From Leucobacter_A sp035514995 (GTDB taxonomy: Bacteria > Actinomycetota > Actinomycetes > Actinomycetales > Microbacteriaceae): DNA of 34,506 nucleotides. Numbering within the stretch: the stretch's first letter is position 1; each line of letters begins with the position of its first letter. The notes under the pieces were generated by a model. The model ran no database searches. It was not told the origin of the DNA and was given only the letters and a program-made list of their open reading frames with translations. Positions 7,099 through 15,964 of the stretch are shown here, one piece after another. The DNA lies in contig DATJCC010000080.1 of assembly GCA_035514995.1 (NCBI GenBank), positions 1 through 34,506 on the forward strand, given 5' to 3'. Position numbers and translations under genes: made by a program.

Positions 7099-10000
7099 TT
7101 AAGACTCCTCTAAAACTTGCGCAATTCGTTTTTTAGAAACTTTATCTTTGGTGCCAAGATGTTGTGCAAATAAGCTGATGCGGTATTCTTCAATCAACCA
7201 GCGAGCACGTACGAGAGGGGATGTTGCGTCTGGACTGAGCGGAATGGACCCACCATAAGTTTTAAACAGTTTGATGGTTTCATCTATCTCGTTTTGCCAC
7301 ACCCGGTCTTTGCCCACTCGATTCTGTAATTCTGTGATTCTGTGGTTTATTGCATTTATATAAACCGGAAGTCGTTCCAGGCGTTTTGCTCCTGTTCCTG
7401 AAATGAATTTTGGATGCAACAGCGCGTCTAGTTGTGTTTTTGCATCTCTAACTTGGTGCAGAGTAGCCATAGATGTAGCCTTTTCAATCGCATTCCTGGC
7501 CAGCTTTGCCTGCCGTAAAATTTCTGTTACAAGAGCAATGTTCGCATACACAGAATCAATACTGGCTTTTGCATAGTCATCAGCAAGTGACTCGAAATGG
7601 CTCTGCGACCAAATCAGTTTTCCTTCGCCAATAACCTGTTGCGCGGTCAACAAAAGTGCTTCGTTGAGCGCCTCATCTAAACTTCTAAACGGGCCACCTG
7701 CAATAAGCAGTTTCTCTTCATTGCTTAAATAATCTTTTAAATAATTTGAAGTATTGGGAGCGCTCAAAAGTAGCAGTCGTTCGACCCCTTTCATATGTGT
7801 TTTAGACTGAATGCCGCGATCGGATACAAGCACAAGATCAACATGAGTTCGTTTATCCAAGAGTGCGGGATAAGCTCTAACCGTTCCGGCACCGCCACGT
7901 GAATCATATTTTGTGTCGACATATTCGGGGAGATCACCAAAATCCCATTTCGTGAGACCAGATTTTTCTAGGGTGTTTTTAAACTGTTGCTTAACAGACA
8001 CCCTTGCCACATGCTTAGAGGCCTGATCTTTGAACTGTGATTTTAAATCGTCAACGTAACGGGAAGAGGCTATTTTTTTACCCCTCTCATCAATAACTAT
8101 AAAAGTGGGTTTCAGATGATTAGGGATTTTAGTTAAGTCGAAGTCTTGTGGCTGAACAATCTGACTTGTTGCGCGCTGGATTGCACGAGCCAATAGTGTG
8201 GTTAAAGATTCGTGGAGGGCACCCTTTGCATCTTTTGTGTTTTCTTGGGCAAGCTGCTCATTCAGTTCTGGAGAGATCTCTTGAATTAATTTTTTTGCCC
8301 ACTCTGCCGCAGGAACCACATGTTTGCGAATATTCTTTGGGAGTGAACGGATCAAAGCTTCAACCAGTTCGGAACGAAGTCCCGGTACAAGAGCGGATAC
8401 ATCTGTGTTTTCTAGTCGTGGTAACAGTGGTAAAGGAACCATTACACTGACGCCATCGTCTTCAGCTGTTGGATCAAAACGATATTTTAGTTTGAGCTTT
8501 TGATCTCCAAAACTCCACACTCTTGGGAATTCATCGGTAGCTTCTGTTTCAGTTTCAAGCAGGTCTTCTCTACGTAAATGTAGAAGTCTAGGACTCTGTT
8601 TAGAGGCTTTCTTCCACCAGCCTTCAAAGTCGCGCTGTGAAACTGTTCCAGCAGGGATCCGGGCGTCATAAAAGTCATAAATAACGTCATCATTAGCGAC
8701 AAGATCCCGCCTTCGGCTACGAGCTTCAAGCGATTCAAGGTCGCGTCTCAACTGCCAGTTAGCGCGATCGAACTTGTGATGTGAATCCCATTCACCATCG
8801 ACAAGTGCATGTCTTATGAAAAGTTCTCTAGCATGCTCAGCATCCACACTAGATAATTGGATGGCACGACGTTCGACAATGGGGATTCCAAATAGTGTCA
8901 ACCGCTCGTAAGCGATCGCAGCTCCACGGCTTTTTTGCCAATGAGGTTCACTAATGTGACGCTTTATTAAATCTCCAGCAATGTCTTCAGCCCAAGCAGG
9001 ATCAACAACAGCATTCCCTCTAGCAAATAGTCTTGAAGTTTCTACGAGTTCAACACTCATAATCATCTCTGGTGGCTTTTTAGAAAGAACAGAACCAGGG
9101 TGGAGCACAAATTTTGTGCCACGGGAACCAAGGTATTCTTGGCTGGCTCGTCGACGCGAAGAGCCCTGCTTTGCAACACTCTTCAGTTGCATAGCTTGGG
9201 TGTCATCACGAAGCCCTAAGTGAGATAGCAAACCTGCAAGCACTGAACGATGAATCGCTTCAGCAGGTGCTAAAGATCCGCCAAGTTTATGATCCAAATT
9301 CGTAGCGGTTTTACTGCGACTAATGCCATCAGCCGCATGCGAAAGTTGGCGGACTAGATCTGCCCATTCACGCACCCTCATATAGTTTAAAAATTCGGAA
9401 CGGCAAAGCCTCCGAAAAGCGCTTCCAGAAAGTTCAGCACGTTTATCTGAAAGATAATTCCACAGGTTCAAAAGTGTAATTAGATCGCCCTCAGGATCAT
9501 TGAAACGAGAGTGCAACTGGTCAGCTCGCGCACGCTCTTCTTCTGGGCGTTCTCGCACATCTTGAATGGTTAAACCTGCAACGATAACCGTAACCGGTGT
9601 TAAAGCATTATGTCTAAATGATTCAATTATCATCCGCGCAAAACGAGGTTCAATGGGCAGTTTAGAAATATCACGGCCAACACGTGTGATTTTTTTGTCA
9701 CGTACTGCACCAAGTTCAGATAAAAGTTGTAGACCTGCAGAAACTCCGCGTTTATCGGGAGGCGTCAAAAATGGAAATTTCATGATGTCTCCAAGACCCA
9801 AACTCATCATCTGCAAAATGACGGCAGCTAAACCGGTACGCAAAATCTCTGGTTCGGTAAACTCAGGCCTTGAACTAAAATCATCTTCACTATAAAGTCG
9901 GATCGCAATGCCCGGGCTTAATCTACCAGCCCTACCAGCTCGCTGATTGGCGCTTGCTTGAGATATCGCTTCGATCGGCAACCGCTGTACTTTGCTACGA

Positions 10001-10920
10001 GCACTCCACCTAGAGACGCGAGCAAAACCAGCGTCAATTACATATTTAATTCCCGGAACAGTTAATGAAGTCTCAGCAACGTTAGTTGCAAGAACAACTC
10101 TGCGTTTACCCGGAGCCGATTTACCAAAGACTCGATGTTGTTCAGCAGCGCTTAACCTTCCATAAAGGGGAAGAATCTCGAGTTTTCCAAAAGATTCACC
10201 TTGAAGCGCTTCCGCCGCATCTTTGATTTCTGACTCGCCTGAAAGAAACACAAGGATATCTCCTTGCCCTTCACGTTCAAGAGAGCGAACCGCACGTTGG
10301 ATACCTGAAAACATATCTTCATCTTCAAGGGGTTCATATCGGATATCAACTGGGTAGGTGCGACCTGAAACCTCGACTACTGGCGCAGGAGTTCCAGTTT
10401 CATCTGCAAAATGTTGTGCAAAAGACTCAGGATCAATAGTTGCAGAGGTAATTATCACCTTCAAGTCCGGGCGCCGAGGCAAAAGTCTTTTTATATATCC
10501 AATTAAAAAATCGATATTTAAACTGCGCTCGTGAGCCTCATCAATTATTATGGTGTCGTAGCGTTTCAAATCTCTATCTTTATGAATCTGAGCCAACAAA
10601 ATTCCGTCTGTCATTAATCGAATTTTTGTGTCTTTAGAGACTCGATCGGTGAACCTCACCTGGTAGCCGACAGTGCTGCCTAGGTCGCTACCGAGTTCAT
10701 CAGCTATCCGCTCAGCCACTGCCCTCGCCGCGATTCGACGTGGCTGGGTGTGTGCGATGCGCTCGCGGCCGATCGTCAAAGCAATTTTTGGCAATTGGGT
10801 TGTTTTGCCAGAGCCTGTTTCTCCCGCAACTATTACAACCTGATGCTTCTTTAGCGCCGTGATTATTTCTTCACGGTGCTGGCTGACTGGCAACTCAGAA
10901 GGAAAATCAATGTTAAACAT
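7099..10920 (-). CDS. hrpA: ATP-dependent RNA helicase HrpA (DEAH-box)
   Basis: Large DEAH/RHA helicase, 1273 aa, close to E. coli HrpA (about 1300). Motif I GETGSGKT at 33-40, DEAH at 127-130, motif III SAT (ITSATID), motif VI QRAGRAGR; then the winged-helix/ratchet and OB-fold regions and the long C-terminal half specific to HrpA (DUF3418-type, ending in RARWLIEEYRISLFAQHLGT). In E. coli HrpA acts on stalled or collided ribosomes; the same role here is inferred from homology. ATG start with GGGAG three bases before it and a GATAAT eight bases before it. It is divergent from the aldo/keto reductase with 49 bp between starts. No truncation or missing motif seen. Confidence 0.95.
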   Translation of the reverse strand: MFNIDFPSELPVSQHREEIITALKKHQVVIVAGETGSGKTTQLPKIALTIGRERIAHTQPRRIAARAVAERIADELGSDLGSTVGYQVRFTDRVSKDTKIRLMTDGILLAQIHKDRDLKRYDTIIIDEAHERSLNIDFLIGYIKRLLPRRPDLKVIITSATIDPESFAQHFADETGTPAPVVEVSGRTYPVDIRYEPLEDEDMFSGIQRAVRSLEREGQGDILVFLSGESEIKDAAEALQGESFGKLEILPLYGRLSAAEQHRVFGKSAPGKRRVVLATNVAETSLTVPGIKYVIDAGFARVSRWSARSKVQRLPIEAISQASANQRAGRAGRLSPGIAIRLYSEDDFSSRPEFTEPEILRTGLAAVILQMMSLGLGDIMKFPFLTPPDKRGVSAGLQLLSELGAVRDKKITRVGRDISKLPIEPRFARMIIESFRHNALTPVTVIVAGLTIQDVRERPEEERARADQLHSRFNDPEGDLITLLNLWNYLSDKRAELSGSAFRRLCRSEFLNYMRVREWADLVRQLSHAADGISRSKTATNLDHKLGGSLAPAEAIHRSVLAGLLSHLGLRDDTQAMQLKSVAKQGSSRRRASQEYLGSRGTKFVLHPGSVLSKKPPEMIMSVELVETSRLFARGNAVVDPAWAEDIAGDLIKRHISEPHWQKSRGAAIAYERLTLFGIPIVERRAIQLSSVDAEHARELFIRHALVDGEWDSHHKFDRANWQLRRDLESLEARSRRRDLVANDDVIYDFYDARIPAGTVSQRDFEGWWKKASKQSPRLLHLRREDLLETETEATDEFPRVWSFGDQKLKLKYRFDPTAEDDGVSVMVPLPLLPRLENTDVSALVPGLRSELVEALIRSLPKNIRKHVVPAAEWAKKLIQEISPELNEQLAQENTKDAKGALHESLTTLLARAIQRATSQIVQPQDFDLTKIPNHLKPTFIVIDERGKKIASSRYVDDLKSQFKDQASKHVARVSVKQQFKNTLEKSGLTKWDFGDLPEYVDTKYDSRGGAGTVRAYPALLDKRTHVDLVLVSDRGIQSKTHMKGVERLLLLSAPNTSNYLKDYLSNEEKLLIAGGPFRSLDEALNEALLLTAQQVIGEGKLIWSQSHFESLADDYAKASIDSVYANIALVTEILRQAKLARNAIEKATSMATLHQVRDAKTQLDALLHPKFISGTGAKRLERLPVYINAINHRITELQNRVGKDRVWQNEIDETIKLFKTYGGSIPLSPDATSPLVRARWLIEEYRISLFAQHLGTKDKVSKKRIAQVLEES

Positions 10921-10957
10921 ACACTCCCATTATCTCGATAGTTAATTATGTCGCGAG

Positions 10958-10963
10958 TAGAGT
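10958..10963 (+). promoter_or_regulatory. Putative leaderless -10 element for the aldo/keto reductase
   Basis: TAGAGT, then GTAAAT, then the ATG at 10970. There is no purine-rich ribosome site in the 20 bp before the ATG, which supports a leaderless mRNA. Confidence 0.5.
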
Positions 10964-10969
10964 GTAAAT

Positions 10970-11803
10970 ATGGTTGAAAAAAATATTCCGATGATTGAAC
11001 TTAATGATGGTAACAAAATTCCTCAGCTTGGACTGGGCACTTTTTTGATGTCACAAGACGAGTGTGAAGATGCTGTTTTAAACGCTTTTGAAACAGGTTA
11101 CAGACATATTGACACTGCAACAGTTTATGACAATGAAAAACAAGTAGGTTTAGCATTATCTAAGTCAGGGTTGAAACGTGGCGATATTTTCCTGACTACG
11201 AAACTTGCAAACAGCGACCAAACTGACCCACATGGCGGGTTTCAGCGAAGTTTAGACAAGCTTGGCGTCGACTATGTAGATCTTTACCTCTTGCACTGGC
11301 CACTCCCCAAGCGCAGCTCTGCACTTGGCGCTTGGAAAGGCATTATTGAAATAGCTGAAAGCGGTGCCGCAAAATCAATCGGCGTGTGTAACTTTGAGAT
11401 AGAGCACTTGGAAATGATTATCAGTGAGACTGGTGTTGTACCTTCAGTTAACCAAATTGAGCTTCATCCAGAGCATCAAAGGAGCGAATTGGTGGCTTAC
11501 TGCCGCGAAAAGGGAATCGCTACACAGTCTTGGGGACCACTAGCGCAGATGAAAAGCAACCTTCTTGAAAAACCCGAGATCTTAGAAGCGGCCGCCGTCT
11601 ACAACAAGACTCCGGCTCAAATAGTTTTACGTTGGCACATTGAGCACGGGCACATTATTATTCCAAAAACAGTCAACACGTCGCGCATGAAAGAAAACTT
11701 TGAGATTTTTGACTTTTCACTTTCGCAAAAAGAAGTAAGCACAATTGATTCTTTAGAATCTGGTACAAACTATGGCCCTGATCCGCGTAACTATGACGGT
11801 TAA
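10970..11803 (+). CDS. Aldo/keto reductase (2,5-diketo-D-gluconate reductase-like)
   Basis: NADPH-dependent reductase of the AKR5-like branch, 277 aa, cytosolic TIM barrel. The catalytic tetrad is visible: D48 and Y53 in HIDTATVYDNE, K78 in TTKLAN, H109 in LYLLHWP. C-terminal cofactor loop IIPKTVNTSRMKEN is typical. Substrate not predictable; methylglyoxal, 2,5-diketogluconate and other carbonyls are all used by relatives. 24 bp separate it from the Nudix gene, so the two are probably one transcript. An internal ATG at codon 8 could also serve as start, but the -10 spacing fits the first ATG. Confidence 0.92.
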   Translation: MVEKNIPMIELNDGNKIPQLGLGTFLMSQDECEDAVLNAFETGYRHIDTATVYDNEKQVGLALSKSGLKRGDIFLTTKLANSDQTDPHGGFQRSLDKLGVDYVDLYLLHWPLPKRSSALGAWKGIIEIAESGAAKSIGVCNFEIEHLEMIISETGVVPSVNQIELHPEHQRSELVAYCREKGIATQSWGPLAQMKSNLLEKPEILEAAAVYNKTPAQIVLRWHIEHGHIIIPKTVNTSRMKENFEIFDFSLSQKEVSTIDSLESGTNYGPDPRNYDG

Positions 11804-11827
11804 GAGGCTGTTGGTTTTCTGATAATC

Positions 11828-12841
11828 ATGAACTGGTATGAATTGCCTAACACGCTAAAAATAGGCTCTGCTGTAGAGATTCTTAATGTTGATCACTCTG
11901 ATCATGATCAGGTAGAACTTACTGGTGAGCTGTGGCAGAGATTAGAAACGCTGGTTCTCTTGCTCGAGGGAGATCGAGCAATGGTCGATGCCGACGGAAG
12001 GCTCGCCTTATTGAGCACACAAGAAATTGAGCATTCTATCGGGGAACAGGTGGCAAAAAACCGGATTCAACTCTATCTTGGGCGAGTGTTTGAGTCTGAA
12101 GGGATTCCCGATGATGGTATCAGCGTGGCTGGATTTGAACCGCAAACCCAAGACGCAAAGAGGGTGCCGGTTCTAGCAATCATGCTAGAACCATCGGAAA
12201 CCGAAAAATTCTCTATCGGAGAGTGGCTCAGCCTGCGAAGCGTAGCTGATACTTTGAATCCACTTGATGCGGGCTTATTGACACGTGCGGTTGCGTTAGC
12301 AAACTGGCACAAAGCTCATCAGTTTTCACCTCGCACAGGACATCGCACGAATGAAGCTAAAGGTGGTTGGGTTCGAGTTGACGATGCTGACGGCAGTGAA
12401 CATTTTCCGCGTACTGACCCAGCGATCATAGTAGCTGTGACCGACGCTTCTGAACGTTTATTATTGGCCTCAAATATGGCATGGAATGAACGAGTCTTTT
12501 CACTCATAGCTGGTTTTGTAGACCCTGGAGAGTCTTTAGAACAGGCCGTTTTGCGAGAAGTAAAAGAAGAATCCGGTCTCACAGTTAGCGAGCCGCGTTA
12601 TCTGGGAAGTCAGCCGTGGCCATTTCCTGCGTCTCTTATGTTGGGGTTCAGCGCTCTAGCCAAAGAAGGAGAAAGTACAGAGCCTGACGGAGTAGAAATA
12701 CGGGAGCTGCGCTGGTTTACTCGTGACGAACTGAAATCAGCAATCATTTCGGGTGAAATTTTAGTTCCTGGAGGCGGCTCTATATCACGAGCAATTATCG
12801 AAGCTTGGTACGGAAAAGAGCTTCCTGGTCAGAGAGACTGA
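11828..12841 (+). CDS. nudC: NudC-like NAD(+)/NADH diphosphatase (Nudix), zinc-ribbon cysteines absent
   Basis: Nudix hydrolase expected to split NAD(H) (or NAD caps on RNA) into NMN(H) and AMP. 337 aa. The Nudix box at 229-251 fits GX5EX7REUXEEXGU (G229, E235, R243, E244, E247, E248, G250), and the NudC-specific SQPWPFPASLM follows at 261-271. In NudC proteins a four-cysteine zinc ribbon precedes the Nudix fold; here the aligned positions are S167, T170, D185 and D188, and the whole protein has no cysteine. The surrounding ribbon frame (FSPRTG and HFPRTDPA) is kept, so the fold remains without the metal. It probably shares a transcript with the aldo/keto reductase. Confidence 0.9.
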   Translation: MNWYELPNTLKIGSAVEILNVDHSDHDQVELTGELWQRLETLVLLLEGDRAMVDADGRLALLSTQEIEHSIGEQVAKNRIQLYLGRVFESEGIPDDGISVAGFEPQTQDAKRVPVLAIMLEPSETEKFSIGEWLSLRSVADTLNPLDAGLLTRAVALANWHKAHQFSPRTGHRTNEAKGGWVRVDDADGSEHFPRTDPAIIVAVTDASERLLLASNMAWNERVFSLIAGFVDPGESLEQAVLREVKEESGLTVSEPRYLGSQPWPFPASLMLGFSALAKEGESTEPDGVEIRELRWFTRDELKSAIISGEILVPGGGSISRAIIEAWYGKELPGQRD

Positions 12842-12852
12842 AAGTTTTCTCG

Positions 12853-12858
12853 TAAGAT
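12853..12858 (+). promoter_or_regulatory. Putative leaderless -10 element for argG
   Basis: TAAGAT seven bases before the argG ATG at 12866. No Shine-Dalgarno motif lies between it and the start. argG could also be read from upstream, as the nudC stop is only 24 bp away. Confidence 0.5.
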
Positions 12859-12865
12859 AGTTGGT

Positions 12866-14287
12866 ATGTCTAAGGTTCTTTCTAATCTTCCTATTGGTGA
12901 ACGAGTCGGGATTGCTTTTTCTGGCGGTCTCGATACTTCTTGTGCTGTTGCATGGATGCGCGAAAAGGGAGCAATTCCGTGCACATACACTGCCGATATC
13001 GGGCAGTACGACGAACCGGATATCGAAGGAGTAGCCTCGAGAGCCAGCCAATACGGTGCGGAAATTGCTCGTCTGGTAGATGCAAAGCAAGCTCTTGTAG
13101 AGGAAGGCTTAATCGCCTTACAGTGTGGTGCATTTAATGTGCGTTCAGGGGGTAAAACCTACTTCAACACGACACCTTTGGGCCGCGCTGTTACTGGCAC
13201 GCTACTTGTACGTGCTATGAAAGAAGACGGAGTGGACATTTGGGGGGATGGATCTACTTACAAGGGTAATGATATTGAGCGTTTTTATCGCTATGGGCTG
13301 TTAGCCAACCCAAAACTTAGAATTTATAAGCCCTGGCTTGATGAAGAGTTCGTGGAAGAGCTTGGTGGGCGTCAAGAAATGAGCGAATGGCTGGTTGAGC
13401 GAGGCTTCCCTTATCGTGATTCATCAGAAAAAGCTTATTCGACCGATGCAAATATTTGGGGAGCGACCCATGAAGCTAAAGCCTTAGAATACTTAGACAC
13501 AGGCTTAGACATTGTTGAACCTATAATGGGGGTCGCGGCTTGGCGTGAAGATGTCGAAGTTATCACTGAAGAAGTCTCTGTTGCTTTTGAAGCTGGTAGG
13601 CCTGTGGCTATAAACGGTGTCACTTATGATGATCCTGTTGCTTTGGTGTTTGAAGCAAACGCCATTGGCGGCAGACACGGTCTTGGGGTTTCTGACCAGA
13701 TTGAAAACCGCATCATCGAAGCTAAGTCACGAGGGATTTACGAAGCTCCAGGTATGGCGCTTTTACATATTGTTTATGAACGTCTGTTAAACGCGATCCA
13801 CAATGAAGATACAGTCGCTACCTACCACAATGAAGGTCGCAGGCTGGGCAGGCTTATGTACGAAGGTCGGTGGCTAGACCCGCAGTCACTTATGCTACGC
13901 GAATCGATCCAACGTTGGGTTGGTTCGGCAATAACAGGTGAAGTTACTTTAAGGCTTCGCCGCGGTGATGACTATACGATCCTCAACACCACCGGACCTC
14001 ATCTAAGCTATCACCCTGAGAAGCTGTCTATGGAAAGAGTCGGAGATGCGGCATTCGGTCCGCAAGATCGTATCGGCCAGCTAACAATGCGCAATCTTGA
14101 TATTGCTGACTCCAGACAACGCCTTGAGCAGTATGCGAGTATTGGTCTCGTTGGTGGCTCAACTGCAGAGCTAGTAGGGGAGCTTGAAAGTGGCGGTGCA
14201 GAAGAAATTGCTGAATCAGTGTCTGGAGTTAACGCAGCCGGCGACAAAATGGGGCTTGGCGCTGCATTCGACTCGGGTACCGACTAG
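12866..14287 (+). CDS. argG: Argininosuccinate synthase
   Basis: Joins citrulline and aspartate with ATP in arginine synthesis; cytosolic. 473 aa, longer than the ~400-aa form of most Actinobacteria and close to the long E. coli-type ArgG (447 aa). PP-loop AFSGGLDTS at 17-25; further conserved blocks TADIGQYDEPD, NVRSGGKTYFNTTPLGRA, DGSTYKGNDIERF and EANAIGGRHGLG. No other arg gene is nearby. A strong hairpin terminator follows 20 bp after the stop. Confidence 0.96.
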   Translation: MSKVLSNLPIGERVGIAFSGGLDTSCAVAWMREKGAIPCTYTADIGQYDEPDIEGVASRASQYGAEIARLVDAKQALVEEGLIALQCGAFNVRSGGKTYFNTTPLGRAVTGTLLVRAMKEDGVDIWGDGSTYKGNDIERFYRYGLLANPKLRIYKPWLDEEFVEELGGRQEMSEWLVERGFPYRDSSEKAYSTDANIWGATHEAKALEYLDTGLDIVEPIMGVAAWREDVEVITEEVSVAFEAGRPVAINGVTYDDPVALVFEANAIGGRHGLGVSDQIENRIIEAKSRGIYEAPGMALLHIVYERLLNAIHNEDTVATYHNEGRRLGRLMYEGRWLDPQSLMLRESIQRWVGSAITGEVTLRLRRGDDYTILNTTGPHLSYHPEKLSMERVGDAAFGPQDRIGQLTMRNLDIADSRQRLEQYASIGLVGGSTAELVGELESGGAEEIAESVSGVNAAGDKMGLGAAFDSGTD

Positions 14288-14308
14288 AACACTCGATTAT
14301 AAAAAGAT

Positions 14309-14343
14309 AAAGGCGGAACCGCTTTGGAGCAGGTTCCGCCTTT
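14309..14343. terminator. Bidirectional hairpin terminator between argG and whiB1
   Basis: Perfect 12-bp stem AAAGGCGGAACC / GGTTCCGCCTTT with an 11-nt loop. GC-rich core with A/T ends on both sides, placed between two convergent genes, so it can serve both argG (plus) and whiB1 (minus). Confidence 0.9.
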
Positions 14344-14364
14344 AATGAGATCTCAGGGTGTTTG

Positions 14365-14613
14365 TTAAGAAGCTCTTCGAGCCCGTGCCGCGCGACGTTT
14401 CAAAGCGCGACGTTCATCTTCGCTCAAGCCTCCCCATACGCCAGAGTCCTGACCTGTTTCCATTGCATATTGTAAGCACATTTCTGTCACAGGGCAGCTT
14501 GAACAAACGGATTTTGCTCTTTCGATTTGTTCAACTGCGGGGCCTGTGTTTCCGACAGGGAAAAACAATTCGGGGTCTGCTGTGAGACATGCTGCTTTTT
14601 CGCGCCAATCCAT
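14365..14613 (-). CDS. whiB1: WhiB-family iron-sulfur transcription regulator, WhiB1/WblE type
   Basis: Small [4Fe-4S] regulator that in relatives binds the primary sigma factor and responds to nitric oxide. 82 aa. Cluster ligands C9, C37, C40 and C46, the GVWGG turn at 58-62 and the basic tail (ALKRRAARARR) are all present. The start MDWREKAACL...DPELFFPVGN matches WhiB1 closely, which is the reason for the subfamily call. AGGAG stands eight bases before the ATG. A GGCGAT-N3-ATCGCC hairpin lies in the leader. Confidence 0.95.
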   Translation of the reverse strand: MDWREKAACLTADPELFFPVGNTGPAVEQIERAKSVCSSCPVTEMCLQYAMETGQDSGVWGGLSEDERRALKRRAARARRAS

Positions 14614-14830
14614 AATTTTCTCCTACGAGTTGATAAGGCGATAAAATCGCCGACTGTTCGTGACTTTGAGTAAGCCCACGACAGTGTGCGCGAAACTCGA
14701 CGTTCAATATAGTCCCACGTTATGCAGAGTAAATCAAGGGTTTCTTCGCTTTTCACATAAAATATGTGCCAATTTTGCGTAATCTGAGAGAATAGCTGAG
14801 GCACTACAGGTATTTTAGACGGGAACACAC
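14614..14830. other. Divergent intergenic region, whiB1 / membrane protein
   Basis: 217 bp with promoters for both genes. Toward whiB1 there is a TATATT (minus, 14711-14706) as a possible -10 and a 6-bp-stem, 3-nt-loop hairpin at 14637-14651 (GGCGAT/ATCGCC) between it and the start. Toward the membrane protein I see GGGA six bases before the ATG but no firm promoter. Confidence 0.45.
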
Positions 14831-15253
14831 ATGGAAAATAAGCAAAGCGTTTGGTGGAGAGTGATGCAGGGTGCACTCTTGATCGAGCTCGTGGGGATTA
14901 TCTGGGCAGTGTGGATTAACGTTAGGCAGCTCATAACTTTGTTTGGCAAAAACATTACTGAAAATGGTGTTTTTGGTTTGCAACTGAGCATTGTTTTGGT
15001 GTTAGTGCTAGCTGCTCTCTGGGTGTTCTTTTCGCTCAAAGCAGCTATCTCCAGAAAAGATTGGGTCAGATCATCAAATCTCACCATACAGATATTAGTG
15101 GCAGCTACTGCTACAGGAATTCTACAAGGAATAATGAGTACAAAAGCTGTCGGGTTGACGTTGCTTGTGTGCGCGATTGCAGGTGTAGCCGCTTCACTGA
15201 TGATCGCTAGCTCACAGCGACAAATGTCAAATAAAAAGAAACTTAATCAGTAA
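14831..15253 (+). CDS. Four-helix membrane protein of unknown function
   Basis: 140 aa. Hydrophobic segments at about 13-31, 48-67, 82-102 and 106-125, with a basic, lysine-rich tail (SSQRQMSNKKKLNQ) that by the positive-inside rule would be cytoplasmic. No motif I recognise. Its last 11 bp overlap the end of znuC on the other strand, tail to tail. Its position between whiB1 and the zinc locus says little about function. Confidence 0.75.
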   Translation: MENKQSVWWRVMQGALLIELVGIIWAVWINVRQLITLFGKNITENGVFGLQLSIVLVLVLAALWVFFSLKAAISRKDWVRSSNLTIQILVAATATGILQGIMSTKAVGLTLLVCAIAGVAASLMIASSQRQMSNKKKLNQ

Positions 15254-15950
15254 ATGTTCTAGCTATTATTTGATCGTTTAAGACTTCTTCCGGTGGCCCG
15301 TCGGCTACTATTCCGTGTTCTTTACGGCTCAAAAGAACGCAACGGGTGGCGTTTTTGGCTGAGCCTAAGTCGTGGGTAGCTATAATTACAGCCACACCTT
15401 TGGCGGCTTCTTGTCTCAAAACATCGTTGATTATTCGTGATGCATCGGCGTCTAGACCAGCCTCAGGTTCGTCTAGCATGAGTAGTGGCGCTTCTTGTGA
15501 TAATGCTTGGGCGATTAGAGTTCGCTGCCTCTGTCCTCCCGAAAGTGCTGAGAGTTGTTTTGATTGCAGCTCTGTGATTCCTAAACGGTTTAGCTGCTCG
15601 TCAACAATTTTTCTATCATCCCTTGTGAGTCGTTTCCAGCTACCGCTTTTAGCCCACCTACCCATTTCAACGGTATCACGCACTGTCATCGGCACTGAGT
15701 CGTTAAAAGCACTTCTTTGTGGCACGAAAGCGATCTGCTTGTCAGCTAGGGTGATCATGCCAGAATCTTCTTTTAGGGTGCCGATTATGAGTTCAAGCAG
15801 GGTTGACTTGCCGCTTCCGTTCGAACCAAGGAGGGCAACGTGCTCTCCTTGGTTGATTTGCAGGTTGAGGTTTTGAAGTATCGGAACAGACGATCTTGAA
15901 AATGATAAATCTTTGATACTTACGGCTGGCTTATTGGTAATAGTTCTCAT
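15243..15950 (-). CDS. znuC: Zinc/manganese ABC transporter ATP-binding protein (ZnuC-like)
   Basis: ATPase of a metal ABC importer, 235 aa. Walker A GSNGSGKST at 42-50, Q-loop VPQRS, signature LSGGQ at 136-140, Walker B LLMLDEPEAGLD and the H-loop histidine (IIATHDLGS). Metal choice is not coded in the ATPase; zinc is inferred from the adjacent Zur-like palindrome and the His-rich binding protein. It runs away from znuB with just 20 bp between the two start codons; both seem leaderless. A weak Zur-like palindrome covers its start codon. Confidence 0.9.
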   Translation of the reverse strand: MRTITNKPAVSIKDLSFSRSSVPILQNLNLQINQGEHVALLGSNGSGKSTLLELIIGTLKEDSGMITLADKQIAFVPQRSAFNDSVPMTVRDTVEMGRWAKSGSWKRLTRDDRKIVDEQLNRLGITELQSKQLSALSGGQRQRTLIAQALSQEAPLLMLDEPEAGLDADASRIINDVLRQEAAKGVAVIIATHDLGSAKNATRCVLLSRKEHGIVADGPPEEVLNDQIIARTFTD

Positions 15951-15952
15951 TA
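15932..15952. promoter_or_regulatory. Degenerate Zur/Fur-like palindrome over the znuC start
   Basis: Read on the minus strand the 15-bp core is TGAGAACTATTACCA, against TGATAATCATTATCA in front of znuA; over the full 21 positions 16 match. It covers the znuC start codon and lies directly next to the overlapping -10 elements of znuC and znuB, where bound repressor could block both. Confidence 0.5.
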
Positions 15953-15956
15953 AGCA

Positions 15957-15964
15957 TATATACT
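15957..15964. promoter_or_regulatory. Overlapping divergent -10 elements for znuC and znuB
   Basis: Plus strand: TATACT (15959-15964), six bases, then the znuB ATG at 15971. Minus strand: TATATA (15962-15957), six bases, then the znuC ATG at 15950. The two hexamers share 15959-15962. There is no room for a leader on either side, so both mRNAs should begin at or next to the start codon. No clear -35 on either strand. Confidence 0.6.

Noticed and set aside
15346..15876. 176-codon plus-strand open frame
   Set aside because: Antisense to znuC, with composition that mirrors its codons.
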